From Nymphaea colorata (taxonomy: Eukaryota > Streptophyta > Magnoliopsida > Nymphaeales > Nymphaeaceae): a stretch of 64,000 bases of DNA. Shown here in pieces: positions 25,301 to 37,183 of the stretch. The notes beneath the pieces were generated by a model. It saw only the letters and a list, made by a program, of their open reading frames with translations, did no database searches and was not told where the DNA came from. The position numbers and the translations under genes are program-made. The DNA lies in NCBI RefSeq assembly GCF_008831285.2, contig NC_045142.1:25371876-25435875 (forward strand), given 5' to 3'. Numbering within the stretch: the stretch's first letter is position 1; the number at the start of each line of letters is the position of its first letter.

Positions 25301-28300
25301 ATACACATGAATGTTCCTTATGTATGATTATCTTTTTTGTATTTGAATACATTTTTCTTGATTTTTGATTTTTTTGTTTATTTTTTCGGATTTTTTATTA
25401 TTTTTTATATTTTCTCTGATTTTTTAATATTTTTTAAAATTTAAAAATTAATGTTATGATACGCTACACTATGTTTACGATACATTACAATGCGGTGTAT
25501 AGGTCGGCCCGACCGATATGCATTATGCTACACTTTTTATAACATTGCTTTTTCTTTTTCATTGAAAATTTAAGTATTCTACTAGATAATTGTAGAGTGG
25601 CTTCCTGGTCCATGTTTTTGACATGTTAGTTCATGATTGCAAGTTCAACGGCCGGATATTGTCATTTTGTTCTGTTCTGATGTTTCTTGAAACCAAATTC
25701 ATTGCTTGATGCAAAAGTGTGCAAGAATGTAAGTGTCAAACCATGAATTTGAGATTTTACAGTTGATGATTGACTCAAACGGTAAAACTTATGATCTAGC
25801 CAATGTTGCTATCACAATTCTTATAAGGGAATTTTCATAGGAACTTTGGATTTTAGCTGTTCAGAAAGATTTGGCGGTTCTTGTAACAACTCATCCCAAA
25901 ACTAACTTGAATGCTGTGACTGGTCCCGACCTGGTTGTAGTTTGCTCTGATCTTACACCGGAAGGGCTTTAACTAGGGCACAAGATGGTATTTGTATACT
26001 TGTCAACCTATAACTCATCCCAAAACCATTGTTGTAAAAAACGTATCATAAGCTGTATCGGTTTGGCTTTAAGATACGTTGTATCGTAAAATATCGTAAC
26101 GTATCGTTAACCATATCGTTTTTTTAAATAAATCAGAAAAAATAGGAAAAAAAATAAAAAAATCAGTAAAAAACAAGAATAATATGTTCTTCATAAAAAA
26201 ACACATGGATTTATAAGTCATAAGGTCCATAAGTCTATGAGATACCACATCAAAAAACAAGTTTTAGATGTTATGTATTACGTCACAAGATGATAATGAA
26301 ATTGTGAAAATGTTCAATGTCAATACATATAAAATGAAAGCACTCTCGATTCTCATTCATAATTTTTATCATATTCATTCTCATCCTCATCTCCATCTTC
26401 TTCTTCATTTTCATCTTCACGATTTAAAAAAAACCTCTTTCCTCCCAAGAGAATCAGCCACCCACGCACAAATCCATGGTTTAATCGATGATTTCATTCT
26501 GAAAATCGATAATTTCCCTCCACGGCGGCACAATCCCTAGGTTAAAAATAAAGAAGGGCCGGGTTTTTATAAAAAAACTCGAAAAGATACGAGGCGTGTA
26601 TCGTATCTTATTTTATAAAGGATACGTATCGTATCGTACGTATTGGCCCCGTATCGTACGTATAGTACAACACTGCCCAAAACTAACTTGAATCCTGTGT
26701 TTGACAGATTCAGAATCTCATATGCATAGTTTTCTTCTGTTCTACGGTGAAGGAACGAGATGGTAGCTGTCTACTTAATTGTCAAGCTGGGGACTAGTCG
26801 TTCTGATTAGTTGCTTACATCGTAGGTGCTACTTAGCCGACTAGTCACGTGGTGTGAACTAGTTGGGCCCATAGTTCATTGACTTGGTCCAACTAGTCAC
26901 TTAGGTGTGCTTTTTTGAATAAACTATGTTTTTAATCATCAATTAAAACTTGATTAAGTTTTTCTCCCTGATAGTTTTATTTTAGTGCATTTAGCTTTAT
27001 ATATATATGTGTGTGTGTGTGTGTATCGATATCCCTCCTTATTAATATTATTTAACCAAGACTTGGACTGTATCAAACTGACTAGTCCTGTCTCGACTTC
27101 TTAAGGCTTTGGCTGGCCTGAGTTCAACTCACAATTCTGACAACTAAGGTTGTATGTGGCAATCATTTGCTTTCAGAAAAGGTGTTACAGTTCTCAAAGC
27201 ATGACCTTATCTCGATAACTACATGCTAGAATCAGTTAGTGACTGTGTCCATGCATGATGAATTTGGTTCAGATTAGGAAACCTTCTGCATGTCACCTGC
27301 TGGCAGAGAGCAGCAAACTCTAAAACCTATGAATGCAATGACAACAAAGGTGAAACGGTTCTAATGTGCGGAATAGTTAATGAGGTGCCATGTTCTCTGA
27401 ATAGGGTTCTTAAAAGCAAGGTGGTAATTCCATTTCTTTTAGGGAACATACTTGAAGTGAAACTTCCAAGTTTTTTTTTTTTGGCCGTTTTAGGTCAAGC
27501 ACACTTTGGATAGTCAGCAAAAGAAGCTCCTTATTAAACAATGTAGAATGTCTATGCATATAAACTCCATCACTATGTAATACTAATGAAAGTGAAGCGG
27601 GAACTGAAGTTCATATGTAATGGCAACCATATGGTAGGTTTCTTTCCCCTATTTATGGGTCATCATGGTTTTCCCATTTTAGTTGTGAATTTGTTAGGAT
27701 GTATGTGTTATGATCATATGTGTTCCGATGTGTTTTTGGTTGTGGTAGCGTTGTTAGTCTTTTCCCTTTTCTTGGGACTCAGTTTTTTCCAGGGTGACCA
27801 TGATGTTTATGTTTTTTTTTGCCTGTCTGCTGTAAAAATGATACTTTTCTTGCTTGATCGTTGCAGAACATGCAGCCTATTGATCGGTTTGTTGTGGAAG
27901 AGTATTTGTTGGATGTGCTGCTGTTTTTCAATGGATGGTTAGTTGAGCTTAATTTTTCACATCTGTAGATTCTTCTGTGAAGCCATGCTATTATAGTGTA
28001 GTAGTTTAGCTCTCTTTTACTAATATTATGTGCATCAGTTTAGATTTATTTTGCTCAAGTAGCCTATATCATTAACAGCGTGGGTCCTTATTGTTTCTAT
28101 TATGCCCTTCTCTTCTGCAGTTGTCCTACATTGACTTGTTTGGGAATGAATACTATTTGATTGTGGAAACAGTTCTGCAATCTGTAAATCGGAAATTGGA
28201 AATGAGTGTTTTTGTTACGAGCACCTTATTTTGTTCTTTGGGCATGGTTGGGGGTGGATATTCGAAGTTATTTCCAATTCACTTGTTTGGGATTGATGTC

Positions 28301-31300
28301 TTGTGATTTGACAATGTTGCTTGGAGTGTTGTCGTCTTATTTGCATCATTAAATGAATGAGGATCACTTTAGAAGGTTCTATTGAGTTGTTATCAGGACT
28401 ATCACGGAGTATGCACATAGAATTTCTCCCTGTAGTGGTTGAACTAATTAGGTTCTTCCTGTATTTTACCTTGTATAGTAGATGCCCATTTTAGACATAA
28501 GGAGGTCTGTCCAGTGTTGATATATGCATGTGAATGTTCATCTTCATGTATCCACATGTCTACTATTTGTAGATGCGTGTTCTCCAATGCATACATGAAA
28601 TAGCACATAAGGTTCCTTCTTAAATTCTTAATACAAGGTGGGGGGAGTTCACAACTACTGTATTTTAAGAGCCTTCAAACACCGCTTGGAGAATCAGAAA
28701 AGTTTATGCTCTTTTTTTTTTTTTTTGCATATCATTTGTATATGCAAAGATGCTCAACTGTTGTGTTGGCATCTTCTTTCAAGCTTAAGATGATCCTAAT
28801 TGTTAATTTTGTATTCCTTTTGCCCTTGTGTTGCCATTTTATTTTGGTAGTCGTTGTGTTTAATCTTCTAATGTTTTTTTCCCGTGTACTGAAACATTGT
28901 CACAAAGCTAGCCGCAAGGAATGTGCTGCATACATGGTTGGGCTGCCTGTACCGTTTCGATATGAGTATGTGATTGCTGAGGCATTGTTCTCCCAGGTAA
29001 TCAGCCCAACTCTTATAATTACACTTGTCTTCAAGTTGATCACCCTTGCCACCGTGGACTTCTTACTTTTGGGGGATATCTGATAGGACTGAGTGGATAC
29101 AAAACAACGTGTGCAATGGATGCTAGTATCTAACAAATGATCTTATTCCATTTTACTAATGAATTTTGCATGGAAACCTGGACCAAGTCTTTGTCTGTTT
29201 TTGCTTATATTGATTTTTAACTTTCTTCTTGTGTATCATTGAGTTAAGGAATTAATGTGCTGGCTGATGGCTAGTCTGGTTAGTGGCCTAGTTGGAGCAA
29301 CTAGTCGCTGGTTTGACAAAATACGTTGGTTAACAGCCTACTATCTGATGAGTCGAAGTAGTCAGTGGATCAATTAGGATTTTGACCATAAAGTGCATAT
29401 CTCTGATCTTTATATACTTTTAATTTTACCTTTTTGGGATATATTCGTGAGCATTTTGTGCTTTGGTTGAGGTTTTGGTCTTCTGTGTATGTATTTGGAA
29501 GTCTTACTCAAAACATTTGGTCCCCTTCCATTCAACCTTTAATGGAGGTCAGAGTCTAATTGTTATTGCTGTGCTTCATCATGTTTGTACTATGTAGTAT
29601 GTACATCTGGTGACCATGTTATTGAAAATGTGATTTTTATGCAGATCTTATTGCTTCCACATCCACCATTCAGACCAATGTACTATACGTTGGTTATAAT
29701 TGATCTTTGCAAGGTAAAGTTGGAGGCAATTTGTTATTTTTGACTTTTTAGTTATTTTTGAACATCTATGCGAACTGAGTTCCAACATCACGTTCTTGCA
29801 TGCAAGCATCTATATATGTGTTGAGCATTCTGGCCCAAGAGAAATTGTTGTTGGTAATTATGCTTTTGAGACAACTTTGTTAGAACATAATATCATTCAG
29901 TGAACTTACATCTTATCATTTAACTGGGTGCTTACATGGGAAAGTTTCTATTTGGTAAACTTATTTCTCTTTAGATTTGGTAAAAACTTTCTAGTAGAAC
30001 AATAGAAACTTGTTTTCTTTGAACATTGCAGGCAGAAATGTAATCAAACTACCAAAACATGACTGGGTTTCGGGTTATTGTAGATTTTGTGTTTGCAGAC
30101 AGGTTCTTGTTTCTCAGACAAAACACAAGGAACACATGCCCTCTATGTACCACATATCTGCTGCTCTACCTAAGCCTGTACAGTCATCCTGCTTTTTTAT
30201 TAATATCTTGTCATTAATTGATGTTTGATGAATTCTGAGATATGGTTTTCAATACTGCTTAAGGCATGATGTTCAGAACTGATTCTGGTCTATCTTATTG
30301 TAAGGTCTTCTCTTTATTCTCATTATTGTAAGGCCTTGTATTCTTATAAATTTTGGCTTGTTTCAAGGCCCTTCCAGGAGCATTCCCTGCAGTTGTTGCT
30401 GGAGCTGTACGCTCCCTCTTTGAGAAGATTGGAGATATGGATATGGAATGTCGCAATCGGCTCATCCTGTGGTTTTCACATCACTTGTAAGAGTTGCTTT
30501 GATTGTTGTTGGTCTCACTATTTACTGCATCTGCATGATTTAAAAATGTCTAAGCCTTAGCAACTTCCAATGTTGATAGTTGGAGGCAAATTATATACCC
30601 TTTTAGTTATAAAAAAATTATCTACCCTTTTTGTTATAAATCATTTCACTTTTTTTGCATTTGATATCTTTGTTGAATGACTTTTTTAAAAAAAAAAATT
30701 GTCTAATTTTCTGAATGAGTGTTTAAAAACGATGTTCCTAAAATGTTTACCAACTTTCTTGTTTTGGATAGCTATTCTGGACCTCCAATTTGAACATATG
30801 ACATGCTGTGCAACATGGTCAAATTTCTCCATGCAAGTTTTTTTGGTGGAGGGGGACAGAGAAATTCTCCAAGAGAACACAGCTGCATTAGGAGTGGTCT
30901 CATTGGGCTAGAAAAAAAATAATACCCTCCTGCCCCGAGGTGGTCGTACGCAGCCCATTTTTGGATGGCCAGGTTTCAAAAGTCCCATTGCAACAGGAGT
31001 ATGAATGCATAAATAGTTTGGCTACTTTTGCTTCCTATGGGCTATGGCTTCCCGAGTTTCACGGAACTGCTCTGTTGCCTATTCCGGTTTTCTACCATTA
31101 TTATTCAAAACACGGTACTTGACTTCCATGTGCCTCGCTAGTTAACTACTGTGAAGCCGTTGACCTGCTCGCTGACATGATTGGAAATGATAGATTGCTT
31201 CATTCATAAATTACCAAAATAAGGTTTTCTCTTTTTTTTGCTTCATTAATACTATGGGACATCAGATTGAATCCATCACTGTGCACATCTGAACTCTGAA

Positions 31301-34300
31301 GTTCTTTCTTAAGCTTCTGATTGCTGTGTTTTGTTCTTGCTAAACCACAAGAAACTCAATGGCTATTACTTATCTAAAATTTGTTGCTGGTGGATACGTT
31401 TAAATATGAATACGGAAGCTTTTCCTAAAATAATAGATGATGATGTGATCCAGGTCTAACTTCCAATGTATTTGGCCATGGGAAGAATGGTCTCATGTCT
31501 TGGAACTTCCAAAGTGGGCGCCCCAACGAGTTTTTGTGCAGGAAGTATTGGAAAGAGAGGTCCGATTGTCATATTGGGACAAGATCAAACAGGTATATAC
31601 CTTCATTTGGTCTTTCCTTGAAAAAAAAAAGGTACTACCTTTCTCTGTTTCTCCTGCTTCAGGCCTTCAGGGTGACTCCTTGTATTTGTCGATATGGTAA
31701 CTTTTAGCCTGTCTTGGTAATATGGATGCAATCTTTACTATGCTAAGATTCTTGTTCATCATCTGTGCATGGATTTCTTCCTCTGCATCGTGAAGAGCAG
31801 TAGCGAGTACTCAAGACTTCACTATCTTTGAATTATTTCTGTTCTTTGTAGAGTATAGAGAATGCCCCAGGATTAGAGGAGCTGCTTCCGCCTGTGGGTG
31901 GGCCCCTTTTCAAATACTCCGGAGATGATAAGGAGAGCACAGCAGAACTTGCTTTATCAGCTGAACTGAAAAGTATGGTGAAGGGAAGAAAGACAGCTCG
32001 TGAACTAATTTCATGGATCGAGGAGCATGTAATACCAACATGCGGCCCAAAAGTAGCTATTGAGGTGGTTGTCCAGACTCTTCTTGATATCGGGGCAAAA
32101 AGTTTCACACATTTAATCACTGTGTTGGAGCGATATGGTCAAGTCATTGCAAGATTAGCCGCAGATCAGGATCAACAGATTTTATTGATAGAAGAAATCA
32201 GTGCGTTTTGGAAAAATAGTGCTCAAATGACATCCATCACCATTGATCGCATGATGGGTTATAGACTTTTGTCTAACTTAGCAATTGTTACTTGGGTTTT
32301 TTCTCCTGCTAATATTCAGCAATTCCATACTTCAGATCGGCCATGGGAGGTATGCAATTGTATACTTTTTATAGTGGTGACTTTTGTTTGTTTATTCTCG
32401 TTGTTTTGATGCTTTGAGTCTTCAAGTTTTTCATGTTCACTGGAAAAATTGTTTTCCATTTTTCATTTCTTTATGCGGCTGTGAAGTCACGGGAAACTGT
32501 CATGTGACCATGTCTGCATGTTTCCTTCAAAACCACCTGTCGTGTGACTCATGTCTGTTCATGCTTCTTTTAGATCTTATGTGAAATCCATGGGAAAATA
32601 TTAGTCTGTGCTTTTGTGGCCATTTTGCAAGACTAGGGATCTGAAATGGATGAAGTTTGTCTCGTCAATGATTTAATATTGACAGGCATAGGATCACCAT
32701 ATTCGAGTGCTTCATGAACAATATTTATTCTCAACGAGGTTGTCAAATTATTCACCCTTTTGAACATTAAGATGGCATTGATATCAATGTGATTTTCAAA
32801 TATGCTGCCATTTGCATCCAAGTAGAGCAGTCACTTAACTGAAATATGAACTTGGCACAATTCCTGTACTCATATTATTTGTTTTTTTTTTGAAGGATGC
32901 AGACATAAATATGTAGGGTTATGCATTTGTATAATTCGTTAAAGCATGTATAAAGATGGCTGTGTTTCAGGCTTTTTTTTTAATCTTCTCTTTTGTCATA
33001 TTTCAATCACAAATATTAGAAAATTCTCTTTTGATATTTGAAGAATGTTGCAAGCATAATGTATGTTAATGGTTGAGATTGGATAATAGGAGCAGATTTA
33101 TTTTTGTTTCTACATAGCATGAGGAAATTGGATTTTTTTTTTTTTACTTCAAATGCCTTTCCATTGTGTATTCTTTCCATATTTGTGAGGGCTGCAGAAT
33201 TGGGAGGAGCTTTTTTCTCCCGTTTTACACGTGGAAGCCGCAACCGGTGTCTAGAGGCTTCATGGCTCAGTCAAGTGTAAAACCATGTGTTCCTTTCCTT
33301 ACCCAGGTGAAGGATCAGTTTCGACACATGGTCCATGCCCCCTTGGGCTCGGACAAGCTCTTTGTTGCTGTTCATAGATGTCTGTGGGCATATGTCCCTG
33401 TGTGTGCATGCATCTTCATACAGAAAAGTACTAGGACAATGTGGACCCTTGATGATAGACGTGTATGCACTGTGCTAATATATGAGGTACTGTTTTATTG
33501 TTTTAAATAGATACTGAGGAATGCAATCAGCAAAACATGCAATCGTATCTCTGATCTTAGGAAAGAGATCGCTGTGTTGGAGAAAAGTGTGCTGTCCACT
33601 AAGGATGCAGCTTCAAAGGCTGTAGGTGAGCTTGAGAGTGCTGAATCAAGGCTTGAGGTTGTAAATGGGGAACCTGTGCAAGCAGAGACACCAGGGAGAT
33701 TGAAACGGTTGAAATTGTATGCTGACAAAGCAAAGGAAGAAGAAGTTGCAGTTCAGGAGTCCCTGGAAGCCAAACAAGCTCTATTTGCACGAGCATATTT
33801 GGAGAATGAGGTGGGTATTTTCAGTCTATGTAAAAAGTAAGGAGTCTGAAGCGCTTGTCCTATCCTTGGTATTCTTTGGAACTTGAATTTATCATTTTCA
33901 TGTTCAATTTCTTTTATTTGATGTATTTGACTGCATTTGACATATGAACAAAATTAAATGATGTAGGCATTCTTCATTGAATTATATAGAAGTTTTCATG
34001 ATGTGCTTGTGAAGCGTATGCCAAAATTTTCTGGCGATGACCAAGACCTTCCCAAAAACGAGAATGATGATGCAATGGCGGTTGATTCTGAGGAACCTTC
34101 TGCAGTGGATGCAAACAATCATCAGAAGGGACAACCGAGGCCACGGTTTGTTTACATTGTTTAAGGCTTTGTTTGGAATAAATGTCAATGTGTTTCTTAA
34201 TTCTTAGACATTTTCCATCCACAGCAATTTGAATCTCAATGGTATAAGTAATGGCTATGATGTGGGAGAGGCTGAGCAATGGCAACGCTGTGTTTTGGGC

Positions 34301-34629
34301 TATGCAAAGTCCTTTACGATGCAGTATGCTGAAGAGGTAAATTGTCTTTTTGCTCTAGTACGAGTTTTACATGTATCTGTTTGTTTTGCTAAGAGCATAA
34401 TGTAGCTTCTGTGTGGCTTGTGAGCACTTGCCTTTATGGGACCTTTTCTTTCTTTTTCCCATTTTATTTCTGAGCGAGGTCAGTCTCAAATCTTGACATT
34501 GTTGTTGTATTCATTGTTTACTAGATTTGGCCACATATTGAAAAATTAGACAGCAACGTGCTCGTGGAGGATGCACATCCACTGCTTGTCGAAGCTGTAT
34601 ACGCCGGACTACGACGTCAGTACAGATGA
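9226..34629 (+). CDS. CBP80: Nuclear cap-binding protein subunit 1 (CBP80/ABH1), complete
   Basis: This is the large subunit of the nuclear cap-binding complex, which with CBP20 binds the m7G cap of nascent transcripts and supports splicing, miRNA processing and export. In Arabidopsis, loss causes ABA hypersensitivity (abh1). My model has 19 exons: 9226-9309, 10174-10233, 13600-13656, 16600-16671, 18641-18703, 20314-20490, 21249-21380, 22972-23038, 24362-24564, 27867-27937, 28912-28996, 29645-29713, 30368-30486, 31454-31592, 31852-32349, 33511-33810, 33967-34145, 34225-34336, 34525-34629. They sum to 2592 bases (863 residues; Arabidopsis ABH1 is about 848), and all phases fit with GT-AG borders. 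Landmarks: MSSWRGLLIRIGDKSPEY start, LLQCAEQLPHKIPLYGTL in the first MIF4G region, SSAATTVDEEKGNPYWQ, FIWPWEEW-like CIWPWEEW, VVQTLLDIGAKSFTHL, and a basic/acidic coiled stretch in exon 16. Exon 17 carries an acidic linker with AMAVDSEEPSAVD. The introns total about 22.8 kb and are loaded with transposons. Recognition is very secure; exact borders were not checked by transcript. Confidence 0.95.
10645..10953 (+). repeat. Tandem duplication, 155-bp unit, CBP80 intron 2
   Basis: Two diverged direct copies share GAAGATAGAAAC (10655 and 10810), ACAGATGCT-ATATTGTACT, TCACATGATCAT and GAGGAGCTTA. The spacing of 155 bases is constant along the unit. It is non-coding and lies inside CBP80 intron 2. 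Confidence 0.8.
11092..12108. mobile_element. Old hAT-like element, family 2, CBP80 intron 2
   Basis: The left end reads CTATGTTTTCAAAGGCTCG and the right end, reverse-complemented, reads CTATGTTGTTAAAAAATAT. The flanks CATCATAT (11084-11091) and TATCACAT (12109-12116) match at 6 of 8 positions, both differences being C/T. The interior contains GCCTAG-rich subterminal segments and an AT-rich core with a poly-T/poly-G run (11928-11950) and a (TA)n tract (11969-12003). No coding capacity. Related ends occur at 13846, 15584 and 23436. Confidence 0.5.
12508..13276. mobile_element. hAT-like non-autonomous element, family 1, copy A (intron 2)
   Basis: The element begins CAATGTTATAAAAGGCG and ends ATAACATTG, a perfect 9-bp terminal inverted repeat. 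It is flanked by the exact 8-bp direct repeat GTTAATAG at 12500-12507 and 13277-13284. The 8-bp duplication and CA-TG ends point to the hAT superfamily. Both subterminal regions are packed with CGTATCG/CGATACG motifs, and the core is AT-rich with no open frame of interest. The perfect duplication suggests insertion is not ancient. Confidence 0.85.
14023..14771. mobile_element. hAT-like non-autonomous element, family 1, copy B (intron 3)
   Basis: The copy begins CAATGTTATCACTGGCG and ends ATAACATTG, with exact 8-bp flanking repeats CATCTAAC at 14015-14022 and 14772-14779. Its order of parts matches copy A: GTATCGGTCGGGCCGACC at the left, an AT-rich core, a GA-rich stretch, then clustered GTATCGTACGATAC palindromes at 14618-14760. 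Long open frames on both strands of this copy arise from the repeated GTATCG motif and are not genes. Confidence 0.85.
14771..15130 (+). repeat. Three-unit tandem repeat of about 145 bp, CBP80 intron 3
   Basis: The phrase CTAACTGCTAA followed by a TGTCATATG-like word and TTTCATATTT recurs at about 14775, 14892 and 15039. Each is followed by TATGTAATAT-TGTTTATAT. Copy B of the hAT-like family is inserted at the start of the first unit. Non-coding. Confidence 0.65.
18056..18321 (+). repeat. Tandem duplication, 133-bp unit, CBP80 intron 4
   Basis: Two adjacent copies, 18056-18188 and 18189-18321, share TATAGTGCAAAAAGGTAGTA through CTGGTCTTTGAAGGAGTTTA with only a few substitutions. It is a young local duplication inside an intron, with no coding potential. 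Confidence 0.9.
21620..21925 (+). repeat. Diverged direct repeat, about 200-bp spacing, CBP80 intron 7
   Basis: Segments starting AATGCTATAAAACTTTTC (21620) and AATGGCATGAAATTTTTC (21820) align through TTTTTTGGACTGTTT and TTCCTGT. A weaker third trace (CATGCTATAGGACCTTTATG) is near 22030. It looks like an old tandem duplication. Non-coding. Confidence 0.6.
22279..22340 (+). repeat. (TA)n(TG)n microsatellite, CBP80 intron 7
   Basis: A run of TA dinucleotides passes into about 25 TG dinucleotides with one interruption. It is a likely polymorphic marker. A similar shorter TA/TG tract lies at 27000-27026 in intron 9. Confidence 0.95.
23436..23530. mobile_element. Family 2 hAT-like end, other end not found (intron 8)
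   Basis: The sequence CTATGTTGTCAAGGCGCCC matches the ends of the family 2 elements in introns 2 and 3. It is followed by GCGCCTAGCGCCTAGG-rich subterminal DNA. I could not find a partner end or target duplication within the intron, so this may be a truncated copy. Confidence 0.45.
24840..25547. mobile_element. hAT-like non-autonomous element, family 1, copy C (intron 9, inverted)
   Basis: This copy lies in the opposite orientation to A and B. It begins TAATGTTAT and ends TTTTTATAACATTG, flanked by exact 8-bp repeats CTTTTTCT at 24832-24839 and 25548-25555. The core matches copy A in reverse complement, including the stretch around GATTCATAGATTTGGGAGAT and the AAGACTCCAAGAGACG segment. Non-coding. 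Confidence 0.85.
26037..26675. mobile_element. hAT-like non-autonomous element, family 1, copy D (intron 9)
   Basis: The copy begins CATTGTTGTAAAAAACG and ends GTACAACACTG, flanked by exact 8-bp repeats CCCAAAAC at 26029-26036 and 26676-26683. Its terminal sequence differs from copies A-C, but the CGTATCG subterminal motifs and AT-rich core are alike, so it may be a subfamily. The insertion site itself belongs to a short duplicated phrase (CATCCCAAAACTAACTTGAAT) also present near 25889. Confidence 0.8.
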
Positions 34630-37183
34630 TAGTCACATTTTTCTTGGTAGTTTAATCACACCATGTAACATTAATGCATAGGATTGTAGTTATTTATTCT
34701 CTTTGTGAAAAGTATTATGTAAAATTATACAATGTTCTGTTCTAATTATGAAATGTCTCTTGTCCTGCTCCTTTTCATTTTTGATATACAAAGGACAGGC
34801 GCTAGTTAGAAGATCCACGAAAAATTGTTTGCTACGCGAATCTTATAGCCCGGCAAAAACTGTAATGAGCCTGAAGGCTCTCCACAAGATTGTTAGATCA
34901 GGCGTGTATTCCTTCAGTCCTGTGTTTGAATTCCAATTGGGTCCAACTCTCTATTGGGCCCTGCAGGGAAGGTGAGTAGGCAACTCATGTTGGTCTCGAC
35001 CCTTGACCATTTCAGATGCCGAATTTCCATTGGGTCTGTAGAAATGTGATGAGTAATAATGAGTTGTGAAAAGCGAAGGGGGATTGGGATTGAAATTTTG
35101 CACGGAAAATGAAGAAACGAAGTTAGTTAGCGGGACATCTTCTACAAGGAGATGCTGACATCGCTTTGTGCCTGGCGGTTTTTCCTCTGTACCAGTAGGG
35201 AGACCTTTTTTCAAGTGCTGTGCTGGTTTCACCTGCTGCAACTGTGTTCGTCGAGACTTTAAGACGCTCTTTGGACTTTAATTCCTTGACCTGCTTCATA
35301 GAAGGCATCACCTGTTTGGCTATTGTGGGCGTTACCCAACTGTGAGATTGAGAGACTTTAGTTGACAGGTATCCTGTACCCTAAGCAAATTTTAGGACAA
35401 CCTGTCACCTGAAGTAGGTGTGAGTGGCCATGACAAAGATTGAAATACTGACCAGCTGCCTATTAGTGAAAACCTCTTGAATTGTCTTATGCTACTATTA
35501 TCTTGTTATCTTTCTTATTGTTTGCAGTTTTGGTTCAATTTATGGGGATGGGTTGCATGACTAAATCTGACTAAAGGGGTTTTTGTTTGGGCTGATATCT
35601 GTGCCAACCTCAAAACAACTAATGTCTTTGTCAAGGTCGTAACTTTTTCTGTACCGACATTAGGGGCTGTCCGGTCATGTAAGAAGTTTTTTGAAGAAGA
35701 ATGGAAGATCCGAGGCCATATCTCCATTCTCCTCAAGGCCCTGAAAAACAAGCAATGTTAAGGAAAGAATGCGGAAAATGATTCCCCAGTATGACCATAC
35801 GGAAGATTCACGTTCATGCACTACGGTAACAATTATAGAAGAAGAAAATGTAACGTTGTTATTGGATCTACGGCACGTGATTGTGATTCCTTAGAAATAA
35901 ATTTTGACCTAGTGCAGCTGGTTTGGCCTACAGAGCGACTAAGGTGTCTCACCTCAGATCTGATTTCCGTGGCCGCTAATGCTATCCTCCTGACGGCATG
36001 GAGAGTTTTGTTGCATTAAGTGACTCAAGTGATGGGAGGTTGTGGCTGTCATTCCCCCCTCTCCTCCTTCTCTCTCTCTCTCTAGATTTTAATTCACATG
36101 ATAGATTGTCGAATGGCACCAATGGTTAGTATGGGGTCACCAAGTGACCTTGTCCTTTCTTTGTGATAGGATGTATTGAATTAGAAAGATCAGTAACATA
36201 TAGTACTTGTAAATATTTAAAGGTTAGAGACGCATGCTTTGTAACATAAAAACCTTGGTCTAAGGAAAAAACAACCAACTTAAGAAATATTATAAGGTCA
36301 TAAAGAACGATCGGATGCAACTTGGCCACACACTTAACTAGCACCTCATAAACACGGGCTTGTAGACTTACCCCGTGTGTGTAGGTAGATTCCCCGTCTC
36401 AGTCTCGATCGCCTGTGCTTGGAGAAGAACGACTTGAAGAAAAGCAGGGAAGTCATCGACTGGCAGACCGAGGAAATGGCTGGCGGTTTGAAGCTGAGTC
36501 GTGGGCAGGCGCTGAAGGCAGTGAAGAAAAATCCGTAAGAAATGTCTGGCAAGACGATAATGGCGGAACGGGTTGGAAAGAGGTGTGAAGAACAACCTGT
36601 TTGGATGCCGTTCCGACCGGCCGCATACAAGCCTGGTCGGTAAAGAAATAGAAAACAAGAGTCGAAGGGGTGGGCTGGCTGTCATCTGAACCTCTTCTAC
36701 TTATGTTGCGAGAGAGAGAGAGAGAGAGAGAGGTGTTAGCTAATTATCCGCCATATATTGGCGAAGATGATGTTTCTTTCTTTCTTTCTTATGGAGACGG
36801 CAGACCAAGGGAGAAAGAAACAAAAGAATTGCTTGACAGTGAAAAACAGTAATTCCAACTCAAATATTTCGTGTTAGGATTAATTTGAACGTTCTAACTC
36901 TCTCTCTCTCTTGAAACAGACGAAATTTGTGAAGACGAAATTCATGACAAATCGTATTAATTCACTTTTACTATGAAGTGGATTCTTTCTGCAACTACAC
37001 AAGTTTTTGGCAAAGGACTAGTTACATCATGTTCCAAGCATTTCCTTATCCAAGAAACTACCATGTACTCTTATTAAAAGTTAGGGCGATTACGTTATCA
37101 ACTCTTGTATCATATCCTCCATTTTCATGTACTGTCTTGATGGGAGGTGTTCCCTGAAGGTGTGGCTCTGAGAAAGAACTTCT
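34630..37183. other. CBP80-HAK5 intergenic space between convergent genes
   Basis: The two genes converge here, so it should hold both 3' untranslated regions. AT-rich sequence directly after 34629 is the likely CBP80 3' UTR, and sequence just below 37184 that of HAK5. A pyrimidine run at 36067-36084 and a (GA)n tract at 36709-36732 are the only clear repeats. Open frames here show no recognisable protein. Confidence 0.5.

Noticed and set aside
28091-28306. 71-codon open frame in CBP80 intron 10 with a CAG before it
   Set aside because: The CBP80 reading runs directly from 27937 to 28912 with matching phase and family sequence, so an extra exon here would break the protein.
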